Notes: generated by a model not told the origin, from the sequence alone. Shown: positions 30,301-40,928, numbered from the stretch's first letter. The stretch: 64,000 bases of DNA from Prorocentrum cordatum (GCA_963575745.1 CAUYUJ010021172.1:1-64000); one strand, 5' to 3'. Translations and numbers: made by a program.

Positions 30301-30377
30301 CAATCTTAGGGATTCCCTTATTTTTGAGGGCGAATCCCTAAGATTGTCGTCGCCTTTTGGCGTGTCAATCTTAGGGA
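30301..30377. other. Perfect 15-bp inverted repeat plus a third arm
   Basis: CAATCTTAGGGATTC (30301-30315) and GAATCCCTAAGATTG (30332-30346) are perfect complements. CAATCTTAGGGA recurs directly at 30366. No gene flanks it, so I propose no terminator or operator function. Confidence 0.85.
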
Positions 30378-30439
30378 TAGGGATACGTTCGAGGCTGGTA
30401 AAACCTTGAACCGCTGCAACACAAAAGTTCTGGTACCTT

Positions 30440-30790
30440 CAATCATGGGACCCCGTGAAACTCTTGCAAATGATTAAGACGAGCGTGCGCGGCGCTGTGG
30501 CGAGAGCCACATCTTGAAAACGGCCCGCCCTCAATGCGTCAATCTTCTGCAAACGATGCAAAAGAATGCGCGCGGCGCTGAAACGAGAACTACATATTGG
30601 AAAGGACCCGCCCTCAATCCGTGAATGCACGCAATGCTAATGCGAAAGACACATCTTCAAAACGGCCCGCTCTCAACCCGTCAAACGCTTACAGATTTTG
30701 AACACGAAAGTGCGCGGCGATGGGGCGAGAGCCACATGTTGGAAGCGGCCCGCCCTCCATCTCTGAAACTGTTGCCGATGTTTTTACGAT
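30440..30790 (-). repeat. 82-83 bp satellite, inverted array
   Basis: Units with CGAGAGCCACATCTTGAAAA, GGCCCGCCCTCAATGCGTCA and TTGCAAATGATTAAGACG, about four copies. Confidence 0.85.
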
Positions 30791-30889
30791 TCAGGATCAG
30801 AGGCGGCTCGGAATTCTCAAGCGAAACGCCCGGACCACCCTTCCGATTGGCCCTGGGATGCGACAGGGAGGAGTCCTCCATAAGGAAAA

Positions 30890-31110
30890 GGATTGGAGGA
30901 GGAGTGCGAGAAGAAGGATCAGGAGGACGAGGGGAGGAGATGAGGAAGAGACGGAGAAGGAGGTGAACGAGGACGAAGATGGGGAAAGGAGGAGGAGGGA
31001 GTGGAGGAAGAGGACGAGGAGGATGAGGATGATGGGGAGTATAATGAAGGTGGTGATGATAACGGTGATAGTGATGGTGATGACGATGGTGCTGATGCTA
31101 ACGCTGATGA
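30890..31110. repeat. GGA-to-GAT purine-rich tract
   Basis: AGGAGGACGAGG grades into GATGGTGATGATAACGG. Confidence 0.75.
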
Positions 31111-31385
31111 TGCCAATGGTGTTTGTAGCCTCCCTGGAAAATCGGACACCACGGCAACTCCTAACGCTGGTATCGACATCGACCTAATCAACACAAGCGG
31201 TCCCCGCCATCTTGACCAAGAAACCCTGAGACCAAGCTCTCTCGTGAAACTTCAAGCCGTTTCTGTTCATGGCCATTTCCATCCGATTGCTGTCCAACAA
31301 TTCCAACAATAGTTGCGAATTGGCCTTCCCATGACTACGGCTACGGGCTAAAATTAACAGAACCCTGTCTGTCAGTCTGTCAGAA

Positions 31386-31475
31386 GATCTCCAGACGTTC
31401 TGTCGTGCAGCTTGCTGCAATGGTACAGACACGGTGAAAAATCTCCAGACGTTCTGTCGTGCAGCTTGGTGCAAC
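31386..31475. repeat. 55-bp duplication
   Basis: ATCTCCAGACGTTCTGTCGTG recurs 55 bp apart (first copy at about 31386, second at about 31441). Confidence 0.85.
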
Positions 31476-31899
31476 GAGAACCGCATCCAAATCAGGGATA
31501 CCCAACGCTCCTCTTAGAGTCCGGAATTCCGCGTTCAAGCTCCAGGCGCACTTCTCAAATGACTCTAACCTGGCACGATGCCGCCCGAGATGCATCAGAA
31601 TAAATCGTTGTGCGTCGAACGCGTTCGAGACAGACTGCGGTCATTACGATTCCGCACAGCAGACCACAAACCAACATCTTGACAGATGCCCTTCATGAAC
31701 TTCCAAGGCGCTGCTTCCGGGACCCGCTTTTCTATTCCAAGATATGACTGGCATCGGCCACACATAACTTGATCCCGAGCGTCCCATTCACGATGTCCTA
31801 CTCGCAACGACAATTACAACTGAAATGCACAACCAACACTTCCATACCATTATGTTTGCAATGTCTGGTTCCCGCCCAGCTCGTCGTCCTCTGGGTTCT

Positions 31900-32017
31900 G
31901 GCTGGCATGCTGCACGTGTGTCCTTGGACGGTCGATCCCATCCGCTCCGTTGCAAGGCAGCGAAGAGTTTGGCGTGAATGCGTTTGGCCGCGAGGACGGC
32001 ATGAGCTAGAACGAAGA
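31900..32017 (-). pseudogene. LINE-D RT continuation beyond the insertion
   Basis: If the family C element and one TA are disregarded, the codons following YSD-S read IFVLAHAVLAAKRIHAKLF in the same frame. This fits the strand and helix after the RT motif C. The frame then continues ALQRSGWDRPSK before losing resemblance. The fit of phase across the insertion is the main evidence that the element landed in a formerly continuous RT frame. Confidence 0.7.
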
Positions 32018-32019
32018 TA

Positions 32020-32195
32020 CAGTGGGGGCGTTGACCTAAGGAACGCTACATAAGGAACGAGGCCCTTTTTCCCATCAGTTAAAGTTCGATTTCCCATCGA
32101 AAAACATAAGAAAAACCGAAGGCAAGCTGTGAAGCAATCAAGGAACGCGGAGCCCCTCCCCAGCGAAAAGGGTTCCTTCTTCAGGGCCCCGACTG
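32020..32195. mobile_element. Family C element with TA target duplication, inside LINE-D
   Basis: Ends CAGTGGGGGCGTTGACC and GGGCCCCGACTG are inverted repeats (CAGTCGGGGCCC when reversed). TA flanks both ends (32018-32019 and 32196-32197). The start CAGT plus a TA duplication is typical of Tc1/mariner-type elements, and 176 bp without coding capacity makes it a MITE. Subterminal AAGGAAC and GGTTCCTT blocks also pair. Confidence 0.8.
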
Positions 32196-32197
32196 TA

Positions 32198-32766
32198 CTG
32201 TCGCTGTAGACCACGAGCGGAATGTATAATGAAACACGCACGCAGCACCAAGTACAATCATGAGACGCACAAGTGCTGACAGAAGCAAGTTCTACGCCCA
32301 ATCGTTCGGGTTGGCACTCATCCCAGACTAAGTGTAGAAAATCCTCCCAAATCATGTTCTAAGCTATTGGCCAACCTCTACTCCCCTGTGACAGAGAAAT
32401 TGCAACCGGCCTGGTTAAGGCTTCCCGTTCGCCAAGTTTAATGTGATGAGAGACGGAACGAACGTGGCGGATAAACCAAGCAGCGGTTGACTCGTAAATG
32501 CCACGCGTTTGGAACGACTTGGGAATATTGCGGTACCGCGTACGATCATAAGCTTTTAACACGTCGCTGCCAACACATCCGAAACCAACTGTTGGAGGCA
32601 CCGTTGCGCCAACACGGTGGTTACGAACAGGAGGTCCGTGATACTGCAGCTGGGTTGGTATGCGACCTACCACGGGTCGCTGATCGCAGTCTAACGTCAA
32701 TAACTTTGAAGCAAGGCGCCCCCAACAGACTTCGGAAGGAAAGGAAACACCGTGGTCGAACGACAC
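32198..32766 (-). pseudogene. LINE-D RT palm with in-frame stop
   Basis: Residues about 67-75 read GSDVLKAYDR, the motif A Asp block (Asp near 32565). Then comes RGIYESTAAWFIRHVRSVSH, a helix and strand typical after motif A, then LSQGSRGWPIA (QGxxxxPI block). TAG at 32359-32361 follows directly. The same frame continues NMIWEDFLHLVWDE and ends at LVVYSDS, the position of the Y/F-x-D-D box (motif C) with the second Asp replaced by Ser. Family C begins right there. It is an RT of a non-LTR element, now inactive because of the stop and insertion. The YSDS could also reflect an unusual motif and not only decay. Confidence 0.75.
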
Positions 32767-33164
32767 TGGCCCCGCCAGTGCAAGGCGGAATCCTTGCTGG
32801 GTACGCGAGGTTCGCTACTGTCTTGCGCTCTCGTCGAAACAGCCGACGCTGTTTTAAACGGATGCATGGCAAGTCGAATAGGACAGCTGCGAAATATGTT
32901 CGTTTTCCGCGTCTGCCTTCACAGGGGGTGCTTAGAACTTCGAGGCGCTCAGTCGTCCTTTTTCCTGCCAATCTGGGTTCCCAAACTGGCTGGAGAAGTG
33001 TCTGCTGACTCTGGGTTGCGAGAATGTGCTCGCAAAAACTCCCCATCGACATATTGATGCACTACCTGTCTGACACTTCCCACGGGATGCACATACGCAG
33101 CGCCATTGATCTGCATTGTTGCCGGCGGCTGGTGCTCTGGCGGCGTGCCAATTAGCACGGACGA

Positions 33165-33172
33165 TCATGACC

Positions 33173-33213
<41 letters not shown>

Positions 33214-33245
33214 AATAATAATGATGGTGGTGGTGGTGGTGGTGG
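33165..33245. repeat. GAT/GGT microsatellite
   Basis: GAT units followed by AAT and GGT units. Confidence 0.9.
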
Positions 33246-33620
33246 ACGAACAAGGTGCACGGGCCTCCAGTCTGAGGACTCGGCCGCTCGTTGGTAATGC
33301 ATCTTCCTCATCCCCAATTGGTGCGTTGTGCCCCTCTGGGGGTGGGGGGTACGCTGTGGCGGGTCTGTGCCCCTCCATTCTCCCTCTCTCCCTCCTCCTC
33401 CTTTCCTTTCCTCCTCCCCCATCCACGCTCTTCTCCTCCCCTGGTCACAATTCTCGCCGCGGTCCACTCCTTCGCCAGGGTTTGGGGCATACGGGATGTG
33501 TGTTCGGGGGGATGAGGGCAATACACGTGGCTAACCCCAACCCCATTCGGGGTGCCCCCAGTAGTGCCCCCAGTAGTCCCGCTGCAGAGGCATGGTCGGG
33601 CGCTGCGGTGTTTGAATTAT
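33246..33620. other. Stretch without a recognised feature
   Basis: Short CTCCTC and CCCTCC runs. The direct pair GGGTGCCCCCAGTAGTGCCC near 33550 is a small tandem duplication. Confidence 0.45.
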
Positions 33621-33624
33621 CTTC

Positions 33625-33667
33625 ACTAGAACCACGCGCGCGCTTCGCGCGCGCTTAGGTTCTAGTC
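33625..33667. other. CG-rich hairpin with CTAGAACC arms
   Basis: CTAGAACC and GGTTCTAG enclose CGCGCGCG-CTTC-GCGCGCGC, forming a stem of roughly 18 bp with a small mismatch. The alternating CG stretch could also adopt Z-DNA. Confidence 0.8.
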
Positions 33668-33761
33668 GACTCCGAAGACGGTGTCCATTTCCATGGGACC
33701 TTTTCCATGTGGTCTTCTGGAAGGAAGGAAGGAAGGGTATGGCTGGTAGCGTACCAGCGAC

Positions 33762-33764
33762 GAC

Positions 33765-33803
<39 letters not shown>

Positions 33804-33812
33804 CGGAACACC
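33762..33812. repeat. ACG microsatellite
   Basis: About 14 ACG units. Confidence 0.9.
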
Positions 33813-34069
33813 GACGATCAGCATTGTCACCTGATCCACGTGTGCGGGAGAGGCGTTTCCGGAGCGTCTTGCGGGCGTCATGGGGGCGTCCTCGGGCCTC
33901 GACATTGGGTGGGCGGGTCCGCGGGTGCAGCCAGGGCCACGTGTTCCGAAGGGCTGTTCCGGAGCATGGAGGACGAAGGGCTTCTTGCGGGCTTCTGAGG
34001 GTCTGTGTAGAGGCCTCCTGCGAGCTCGGTGGTTCTCGGGAGCTTCTCAGGTCTTTCTGGAGCCTTTTT

Positions 34070-34480
34070 GGTGGCTTTTTGGGGCGTCGTGGAGGCCTCC
34101 TGGGAGTCTCTTGGGGCCTCCTGGGGGTCTCTTGGGCCCATCTTGGAGCCGTCTTCAGGCTCTCTTCAGGCCCTCTTGGGCCGTCTTGGGGGCTTCTTGG
34201 GCCGATCATGCGGCCTTCTTGGGCTGTCTTGGGGGCCTCTTGGGGGCCTCTTGGGGCGACGTTGGAGGCTTCTTGGGCAGTCTTGGAGTGTCGGCCGCTC
34301 GAAAACGTGAGAAGCAACAAATATTGGAACACACACAATGAAAATCAATGGTTTTGGCGGCTTGGGGCTCTCGTGGAGGTCCTCGCGGAGCGACCTTGGG
34401 GCATCTTGGAGGCCTCTTGGGCCGATCATAGGGCCATCTTGGGCGGCTTGGAGCGCTCTTGGGCCGTCTTGGCGGCTTCT
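34070..34480. repeat. TCTTGGGGGCC minisatellite
   Basis: CCTCTTGGGGG, GTCTTGGAG and GGCTTCTTGGGCCG units of 10-15 bp, the complement of the AGGCCCCCAAG class. Confidence 0.75.
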
Positions 34481-35591
34481 TGCCGTCTCCAGAAGCCTAG
34501 GTGGACGCCTCGGGGAAGCGGAAAAAGCTCCGGGACTCGGAAAGCGGGCCCCTGGATGCCAAAAGAGGCCCCCGCAGCCCAGGGGGCAAATTCGGTGACG
34601 GGGTGGGGGGGGAGTTTGGGAAAAGCGTGCGACCCGGAACCGCGGGGCCCCGGACGCCGCTCATGTCATATAACTGTGCTCGGGTCGGCCGTCCTCTGAG
34701 CCATCAGGTTCGGGAGGGGGGCGGGAGTGCGCGCCACCCCCAGGATCGTTGCGCCGCGGCGGCGGTTGGGGCTCCGGCTCCTCCCTCCATGCGAGTTTCG
34801 GCTGGGGCGTCAGTGTCAGCTGGGGCTCCAGCTGGGGCGTCAGCGTCAGTTGTGGATCCTGGGGGGCAGATAGGCGATTCGTTTGGTCAACGCGCGTCGG
34901 TGACTGAGCCGTATGTGGCGGGTGCCGTGGCTTCCTCCTTTGGGGGGCCCAACGTTTCCTTCAGGTACATCTCGGTGCCAGTTACAGGCGCTTTGTCGTC
35001 GTAAAAATATATGGATCCAGTACGGAAGGTGTCTCGTGTCAATCAGTGCCGCGCCATTCACGATTTCCGGATGGCTGCTGATGTGACGGGTGGCGATCCC
35101 ACGACGATCGTCCGCGGTGGCGGCTTACAGCGGAAGCCCGACCACAAGAAACCTCCCACAAGAAACCCAGACCTGAGACCCCAGGATGACCGTGGATTTT
35201 TGGTGTGAGAACGTCACGCTTTCCATCGCAAAACCATCGAAACCCAGGAAACCCAGGGCACCCTGGAGGCGAGCAACGTGTTTCCTGGCATGGGTCTCCA
35301 CTGTACTACGAGACTGTTGATCCGTCGGCGGTTCTATGGTGTGCCGCTGGCCTACCTGTTGCCTCGAGCGGCAAAAAGGCCGCCCCCAAGTCCTGGCAAT
35401 CGCGGCGCTGCGTGGTGTCGGTCCCTGCCCCTGGGCCACAATCATACGTGCTGCTGTTTTGAAATGGAGGAGGAGGCGGAGGAGGAGGAGGAGGACATAA
35501 GATCAGTTTGCGGCCCCTGTGCACTGCTGGCACGCAGACATCGTGAATGTTGCGCTTCGGTAGTGAAGGTAGGGCTGGTTTGTGTGTGTTG
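34481..35591. other. Stretch without a recognised gene
   Basis: Contains a duplicated GCTGGGGCGTCAGTGTC at about 34800-34850 and a short GGA run at 35466. No conserved protein frame seen on either strand. Confidence 0.45.
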
Positions 35592-35753
35592 AAGGGGCCC
35601 TGGGACACAGGAAATAGGTAGACACAGACAACAGGATTACCCAGAGTTTGCCCACGTGTTCTGGATTTTCCCCTTCCCTCCGCTTCCCATCTGTTCCCAT
35701 ATTTTTCTGGTAGCCGACGATTATTTGTGTCTGTGAATATGTTTTCCCCTCCT
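35592..35753. repeat. Dispersed repeat I, copy 3
   Basis: GGGGCCCTGGGACACAGGAA through CGACGATTATTTGTGTCTGT, matching the copies at 22397 and 23397. Confidence 0.75.
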
Positions 35754-35904
35754 GATGTGTTCGGGGCCGAAGCGTTTATGGCTGCGGCGCGTATGCGCTG
35801 AGGTTGACGCTCGCCTCCTACTATAGGTCCCAGGCGGCGCCCGGGTTCTCCCCTTGGGGGCCCTGCCATCGATGGCGGCGCACACACGCGGGAGGCGGGG
35901 GCGG

Positions 35905-35968
35905 AGGCGGAGGCGGTGGTGATGATGGTGATGATGATGCTTATGATGGTGATGGTGATGACGATGAC

Positions 35969-36002
<34 letters not shown>

Positions 36003-36034
36003 GTGATGGTGATGACGATGACGATGACGATGAC

Positions 36035-36098
<64 letters not shown>

Positions 36099-36207
36099 AT
36101 GATGGTGATGATGATGATGACGATTATTATGATGACGATGCTGATGATGATGATGATTACGATGGTGATGATGATGATGACGATTATGATGATGACGATG
36201 CTGATGC

Positions 36208-36242
<35 letters not shown>

Positions 36243-36276
36243 ATGATGGTGATGATGGTGATGATGATGATGGTGA
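35905..36276. repeat. GAT/GAC array at the LINE-B 3' end
   Basis: GATGATGAC triplets on the + strand, ending directly at the stop-codon region of LINE-B. A GAT array of the same strand sense lies at the other end of the element (41472-41850). Confidence 0.95.
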
Positions 36277-37065
36277 TCAGCTCGCCACTCGGAGACCGCA
36301 CCTGGAAAAGAAAGCCCGGATGCCCTTCCTCTCTTTCGCGGTGGCACGGGCCCGAGCCGCGAACAGCGCGCGAAGCTGCCCATTCCCCCATCGCCCACGG
36401 GCACGCTGCAAGCTAAAGGGGACAAAAGTAAGGTCTTGCACGAGGAGGGAAGACTTGAGCTCGGCATCGTTCAGGTGCAGGGACGTGCACAAGATAAACT
36501 CATCTGTGGGCGACCCCTCGGCATAGTTTTCGGGCAAAGAGGGCACAACAGACGGGAGACAACGGAGGACAGCCGGGCAGGAGAAGTAGTGGAAGACATG
36601 GTCACCTCCAATGGCCTGGCATCCAAATCTGCAAATTTGCAGGCCCTGGTTGAATCTGGCTGAGGCGCACCAGCCGTTACACAGAAAACGTACATACGCA
36701 GCGTAGATAAATGAGCCCACGGAGGTGGCCGTCCTTAGGATACAAACAACACGGTCGGGAAGAGTTTCGTTTGCCAGAGACCAGACTTGCGGATCCGAAG
36801 GAGCAATGCTAATCCTACACAGACGTTCGGGCTCATTATATGATGCAACACCTTCGCGATTTCCTTTTGCCGTAGGATGGTCCCCGGGCCAGATGGGATC
36901 TTGGGGATCGCTCGGAACGTCTCGAAACCGAACAGGGGGAACCCGCGATGGACTTCTGAGCCCACCCGGCCTCCACGGGAACCACAAGACGATCCACGTC
37001 AGAGCCACGGAACTCGCGCCGTCGGTCGTATATTCCACAGATGGCGTCGGAACGTATACAAACAC
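36277..37065 (-). pseudogene. LINE-B thumb and C-terminal Cys/His knuckle
   Basis: A 262-codon frame. Residues about 107-145 (LPDRVVCILRTATSVGSFIY, VRFLCNGWCASARF) resemble the post-thumb helix before the knuckle in such elements. Residues 147-170 hold CRFGCQAIGGDHVFHYFSC, a C-x3-C...D-x3-H-x3-C pattern with the same spacing character as LINE-C. The last part is basic (ARARATAKERKGIRAFF) and ends at the stop in the GAT array. No RNase H domain follows, in contrast to LINE-A and LINE-E. Confidence 0.75.
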
Positions 37066-37137
37066 GGCACATGGCAGCCATATGTCCCACCTCGATCGAC
37101 CTTGGCTTCACGGGCCGGCCGACGCGTTCACAGTTGG

Positions 37138-37935
37138 TCAGGATGAGAGCGGGGATCGCGCAACGAGGCCCTGCCGCAAGAGACTGACGAGCGTCGCGCT
37201 CGGCACGGAGCACAACATGCGGAAATGGAAGAAACTGAGCCTGGAAACCGAAGAAAAGGAACGCGAAAGCGTCGCTGGTGTGGAAACTCTGCGTAAACCC
37301 AGAAGACAACCCGCGGATACAATAGAGACGGTCCTTGAACTTCCCCTGAAAGGTTTGCCCCAGCTGGCCCGCGGTCCACCAGGTCCGAGGCACATGCCAA
37401 TACGCCGAACATTCGAGCAAATCTGGAAAGGGGAAGCGCCCAGAGTAACCTCCTGGAAGGACGCAAGAAGACGAGCCCGGCGAGGGCCAGCAAAGCCAAT
37501 GATGGAGAATTTCTCAGGATCAAGCCACAGCCCCGAGACGACCGCGGCATCGGTCATCAGCCGAACCACGACCGACATGGACACCAGCCAGCTGACAGAG
37601 ACGACGCCCAGGTCGTCGGCGAAGGCAAGTGGCCGTGCAGCATGAGGTCGGAGAGCACCTTCGGGGTGACGAGCGATGGGGTCGAAGCAGAGCGCGAAAA
37701 CCACCCTGCTCAATGGGCACCCCTATTAAACCCTTCGAAGAATCCCGAAAACGCTGAAAACCTGTCTCCGACAAGCGACCTCTGTGACCACGTCCTTGTA
37801 GTGCTTACTGATGGCATGCAGGAGGAAGCAAGGCGCGCCTAGGCTAGAAAGCCAATCAAACATCCAGTCGTCGCTCAGCGACGGGACGGCAGCGGCAATG
37901 CCGAACAAAAAATAGCCCTGCTCGCTGCCACCCAC
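37138..37935 (-). pseudogene. LINE-B RT palm with FADD motif
   Basis: First frame (37726-37935): FLFGIAAAVPSLSDDWMFDW. The family pattern is F-D-F-x-A-A-F-P-S, so the motif A Asp is replaced by Gly. After a frameshift near 37725 the next frame gives GCPLSRVVFALCFDP (motif B region) and LAFADDLGVVS with FADD at about 37612-37623, intact. Then come SGLWLDPEKFSIIGF and a series of helices to 37138. The domain polymerises DNA on the element RNA in active relatives. This copy is inactive through the Gly substitution and frameshifts. Confidence 0.85.
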
Positions 37936-37971
37936 GAGAGGATAAGTACTCGAAGAGCAGAGCTCCCATGC

Positions 37972-38368
37972 TCAGCATATGTTCATTCCGGTATTACTTC
38001 TTGACGAAGCCCTTTCGAAAGGAAGAGGCGGAGTACTGAGCTTGGACGGAGAGCGGATGTGCAACGGCAGCAGCAACGATCGCACTGCCGCAATTGGATA
38101 AGGCAGTCGGGCGAATCGCATCGGCAGTGCAAAAGATGTCATTACCGCCACCATCAGCACCTCCCGCTCCGCCCTTTGGAACCAACACGGTAGAGACGCG
38201 GTTGAAGCCCTCCTTCGCACCCTGGCCATCGAGCAGGGGAGAGTAGAAATCAAGCGGAAAATCGTGGCAGAGTCCGCCGCCAGTTTTCCGCGCAGCAGAG
38301 CCGATGCCGTCGGGGCCAGGAGCGGAGTCGCGCTTGGCCCCGGGCCCACCCAGGAACTCGCGCTTCAT
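37972..38368 (-). pseudogene. LINE-B RT, N-terminal blocks
   Basis: SAPGPDGIGSAARKTGG (about 38300-38335), VSTVLVPKGGAGGADGG (about 38160-38200) and RPTALSNCGSAIVAAAVAHP match in order the early blocks of LINE reverse transcriptases: APGPDGI, the V-x-VPK strand, and RPIxLxN. The initial Met is arbitrary. The frame ends near the stop at 37994 and the RT continues in the next segment in a different frame. Confidence 0.8.
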
Positions 38369-38949
38369 GGGACGCCACTCGATCCATGGAGAGACCCGCT
38401 GATCTTCCTGGAAGAGCCACCCTCTGACATTGCCACAGTTGGCCCCGCGGCGGCAGGCCTCGTGAACTGCCCCTAGCGCCTAGAGAGGTCATGGGCACTC
38501 CGGGCAAGCGAACCAGAAACGCACGCGCCAGGGTCGGTCGCGCGGGCGAAGACAAGACGACGCCATCTGCGAGACCAAAGCCTGAGGCGGTCATGAAGAC
38601 GTGCGGGGACGGGGCTGGCGCGCGAGGCGCTCGTAGTCTCGGCCAAACAGATCGCTGACCTCAGCGTGCAGGACATCGCAGCACATGCCTTGCAAATACA
38701 ATTGAACCCTGCATATTCAAGGAGGCGCGAGCTGGAGACGTCGAAATGCTGATTCAGCAGCGGCAGCGCATCGAGACATCTGCGCCCCAAGGGGGGGTTG
38801 TCCTGCTCGGCGCCTCGCGCGAACTTCAGGCACATCGCCGCCCTTCTGGTGGTCTGCGCCAGGGCCGCGCCGAAGGATGCGCGCCAGTAAACGATCCTTA
38901 ACGGCGCGCATGCGTTCTGTGATATCATGGACCCGCGCCAGAGGGTCAC
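38250..38949 (-). pseudogene. LINE-B linker between endonuclease and RT
   Basis: Mixed frames between the SDH block and the RT start. Repeated Arg/Ala-rich stretches (ARVHDITERMRAVKDRLLAR at about 38840-38925) look like the helical linker often found here. No catalytic motif is expected. Assigned by position only. Confidence 0.4.
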
Positions 38950-39028
38950 CCGAAAGTCGGGCGTCCTGAGCGGTCTGAGTCAACGGGCCCTGGATCTCAG
39001 AGTGGCAGACCACCCACTTGGGCAGCTG

Positions 39029-39516
39029 CTAAGCGACGCTCTTGTCGGGGGTAAGCTGAAGGACGACGGGGACATGATCAGACGGTTCACGACGATGGTT
39101 GAACAGACCCGCAGCGGAGCTCCGAGGATGAAAACCCAGGAGAACAGAACTGGGAAAGCTGGCGCGCCATCTATCTAGACGACTAACGCTGAAAACAGCA
39201 TCATGGGCTTCGACGCTGAGCACAGCATCGCGGACTTCGCGCCTATGGGCGCAGTCGCGCAGATCAGCCACAGCTAATTGGAACCAAAAATATCACCAGA
39301 TAAACCCCCGAGCCTCGAGGCCCCTGAAATCCAAGGAGCTCGCCCGAATTGCTCGCCCGACCCCGGGCGGCCCCGACCGACCGAGGAAGACCGAGGCGTT
39401 ATTCAGCCCCGCGGTGCGCCGATGGATTTTCTGCAGGAGCTCCATTCTCACACCGCGGCCGGCGCCGAGGCCCAGCGCGAAATTCAAGCAGGCGCACGAG
39501 CGCTGCCCCGGCGGGC

Positions 39517-39552
<36 letters not shown>

Positions 39553-39990
39553 AAAAAAGAAAGAAAGAAAGAAAGAAATAGTAAAGGATATATATATATA
39601 TAGAGAGAGAGAAGGGCAAAAAGAGAGAATAATAATATATATATATATATATACATGAAAAAAAAACGCAAAATAAAAAATCTCGACCATGGTCGACGAC
39701 GAGCTGACCGGGCTGAACGCGAAGAAGACTGGCCAGGGAGGAGAGCGTAGAGATGACCACGCCACCGGCGCGAGTGGGCAGGCAGGAAGGGCAGCCCAAG
39801 TTCTGGAAGTCGAGCAAATCGCGTTAGAGACACTGTAGATTTGCTTCGGTACACCGAGTTTCCCGCACGATTACGACATCGTGATAGAGACCGCCAACTT
39901 TCAACCGAGCGCGAGTTTGCGGAGACGCGGAGCCTGCCGCGGCCCCACAACATGCGCCTAAATGACAAGCAACTAAATTTCATGCTTGCG
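39029..39990 (-). pseudogene. LINE-B APE-like endonuclease, interrupted
   Basis: DVVIVRETRCTEANLQ near 39850-39895 gives the E-T of the Q-E-T block of exonuclease-endonuclease-phosphatase enzymes, which nick the genomic target. TAA follows at 39820-39822. LLDFQNLGCPSCLPTRAGGV and LVVDHGRDF continue the domain. A GA/TA microsatellite then intervenes, and the frame at 39029-39271 ends with PSDHVPVVLQLTP, where S-D-H is the conserved catalytic C-terminal block. The order and spacing support one endonuclease broken by a stop, a microsatellite and probably a frameshift. Confidence 0.75.
39517..39660. repeat. GA, AAAG and TA microsatellites within the LINE-B endonuclease
   Basis: (GA)n, then A-rich AAAGAAAG, then (TA)n, GAGAGA and another (TA)n, ending in AAAAAAAACGCAAAATAAA. 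It is the most AT-rich patch of the region and separates two parts of the endonuclease frame. Confidence 0.95.
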
Positions 39991-40249
39991 AAATTAAAAC
40001 GGCCTCTGGCACCCCGACTGGACAGGCAAACGGGCAGGGGGGGGGGGGGCGAGGAGGAGGAGGAGGACGGAGGTCGCCGACGCTTCCGACTGTCTCGCAG
40101 CCGCCTGCGCTTCCGAGGAGAAGAAGCAGCCCGCGCACTGGAATCAGGATCGAGGGCGCTCACATCTTCACCCGAGGAGCGCGTCGCGTCGGCTGAGCTC
40201 GGAGGGCCGGCTGAGCGACGGGTATCCTGCCGGGCAGATCATCACGAAG

Positions 40250-40928
40250 GCTGATCGAGCAGCGCCGGGATGAGCCTCGGCAGGGTCTCGGCGATGTCCA
40301 CGGGGGCGCCGAGCTCTCGGAGCGCGTCAAGCTGCGTCTCGAAGGAGAGGGTGCCCGAGAGGGACTCAACGCACTCGATCATCGCGTAGGGCTCGTCCAG
40401 AAACATGAGGTAGCAGATGCCTCGGTGCGGGTTGCAGCCTGTCGTCGGGCACCCATGCCTGTTGACTGACGAGGGCGTCCTTGCTGATGTTCCAACGCTC
40501 GTTCTTGGCGAAGCTCCCCTTGCGAACGCCAATCGGCAGGTCACAGCCGATGCGAAGAGAATAAACAACATTCGCGCGCACACCTCGCCACGAAGGGGGC
40601 CGGGCGCGAAACTGGTCGCAGAAGTTGTTGGCGTCTTGCTCGCTCTCGAACTTGATCACGCACGCGGCTTGCACGCTGCGGGCCCAGGCCTCGCAACTGT
40701 CGTGGTAAGAGACAGGCGCGGCGGCATTGATATCCTGGACGCGCTGGCCATGTTTGCCATGAGCAACTTGCGAGGGAGGCCGCGGATCCATATCTTAGCG
40801 CGGTCGGGAGCGTCGCCAATGTAGAAATTGACAGCAGGGCGGCCGTTGAGACGCACGCGCTCGCGGCCGTGATCGCCGGGGCTGGAGGTGGAGGACGCCG
40901 CAGTGGATGCTGCAGAAGAGTTCGCCAC
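40250..40928 (-). pseudogene. LINE-B ORF1-like RNA-binding-like region
   Basis: Fragments in three frames: AKIWIRGLPRKLLMANM (40656-40928), then ACVIKFESEQDANNFCDQFR and PLxxGVRKGSFAKNERW (40366-40791), then CYLMFLDEPYAMIECVESLS to a stop near 40250. The arrangement, a strand with xxIWIRGLPR, later a strand V-I-K-F-E-S followed by a helix with A-x-x-F, resembles an RRM-like fold as seen upstream of the endonuclease in dinoflagellate LINE proteins I know. It is presumed to bind element RNA. At least two frameshifts separate the pieces. No start is assigned. Confidence 0.5.

Larger units (their letters stand above)
31780..33050 (-). mobile_element. LINE-D: RT remnant split by a family C element
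   Basis: The minus-strand RT runs from about 33050 leftward. The recognisable palm is 32198-32766, with one in-frame stop, and resumes beyond the family C insertion at 32017. The 5' part (32770-33050) is only loosely RT-like. No endonuclease, knuckle or RNase H was recognised. Below about 31900 the frame is lost. The sequence has a lower GC content and more balanced codons than its surroundings, perhaps an older or different lineage. Confidence 0.7.
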
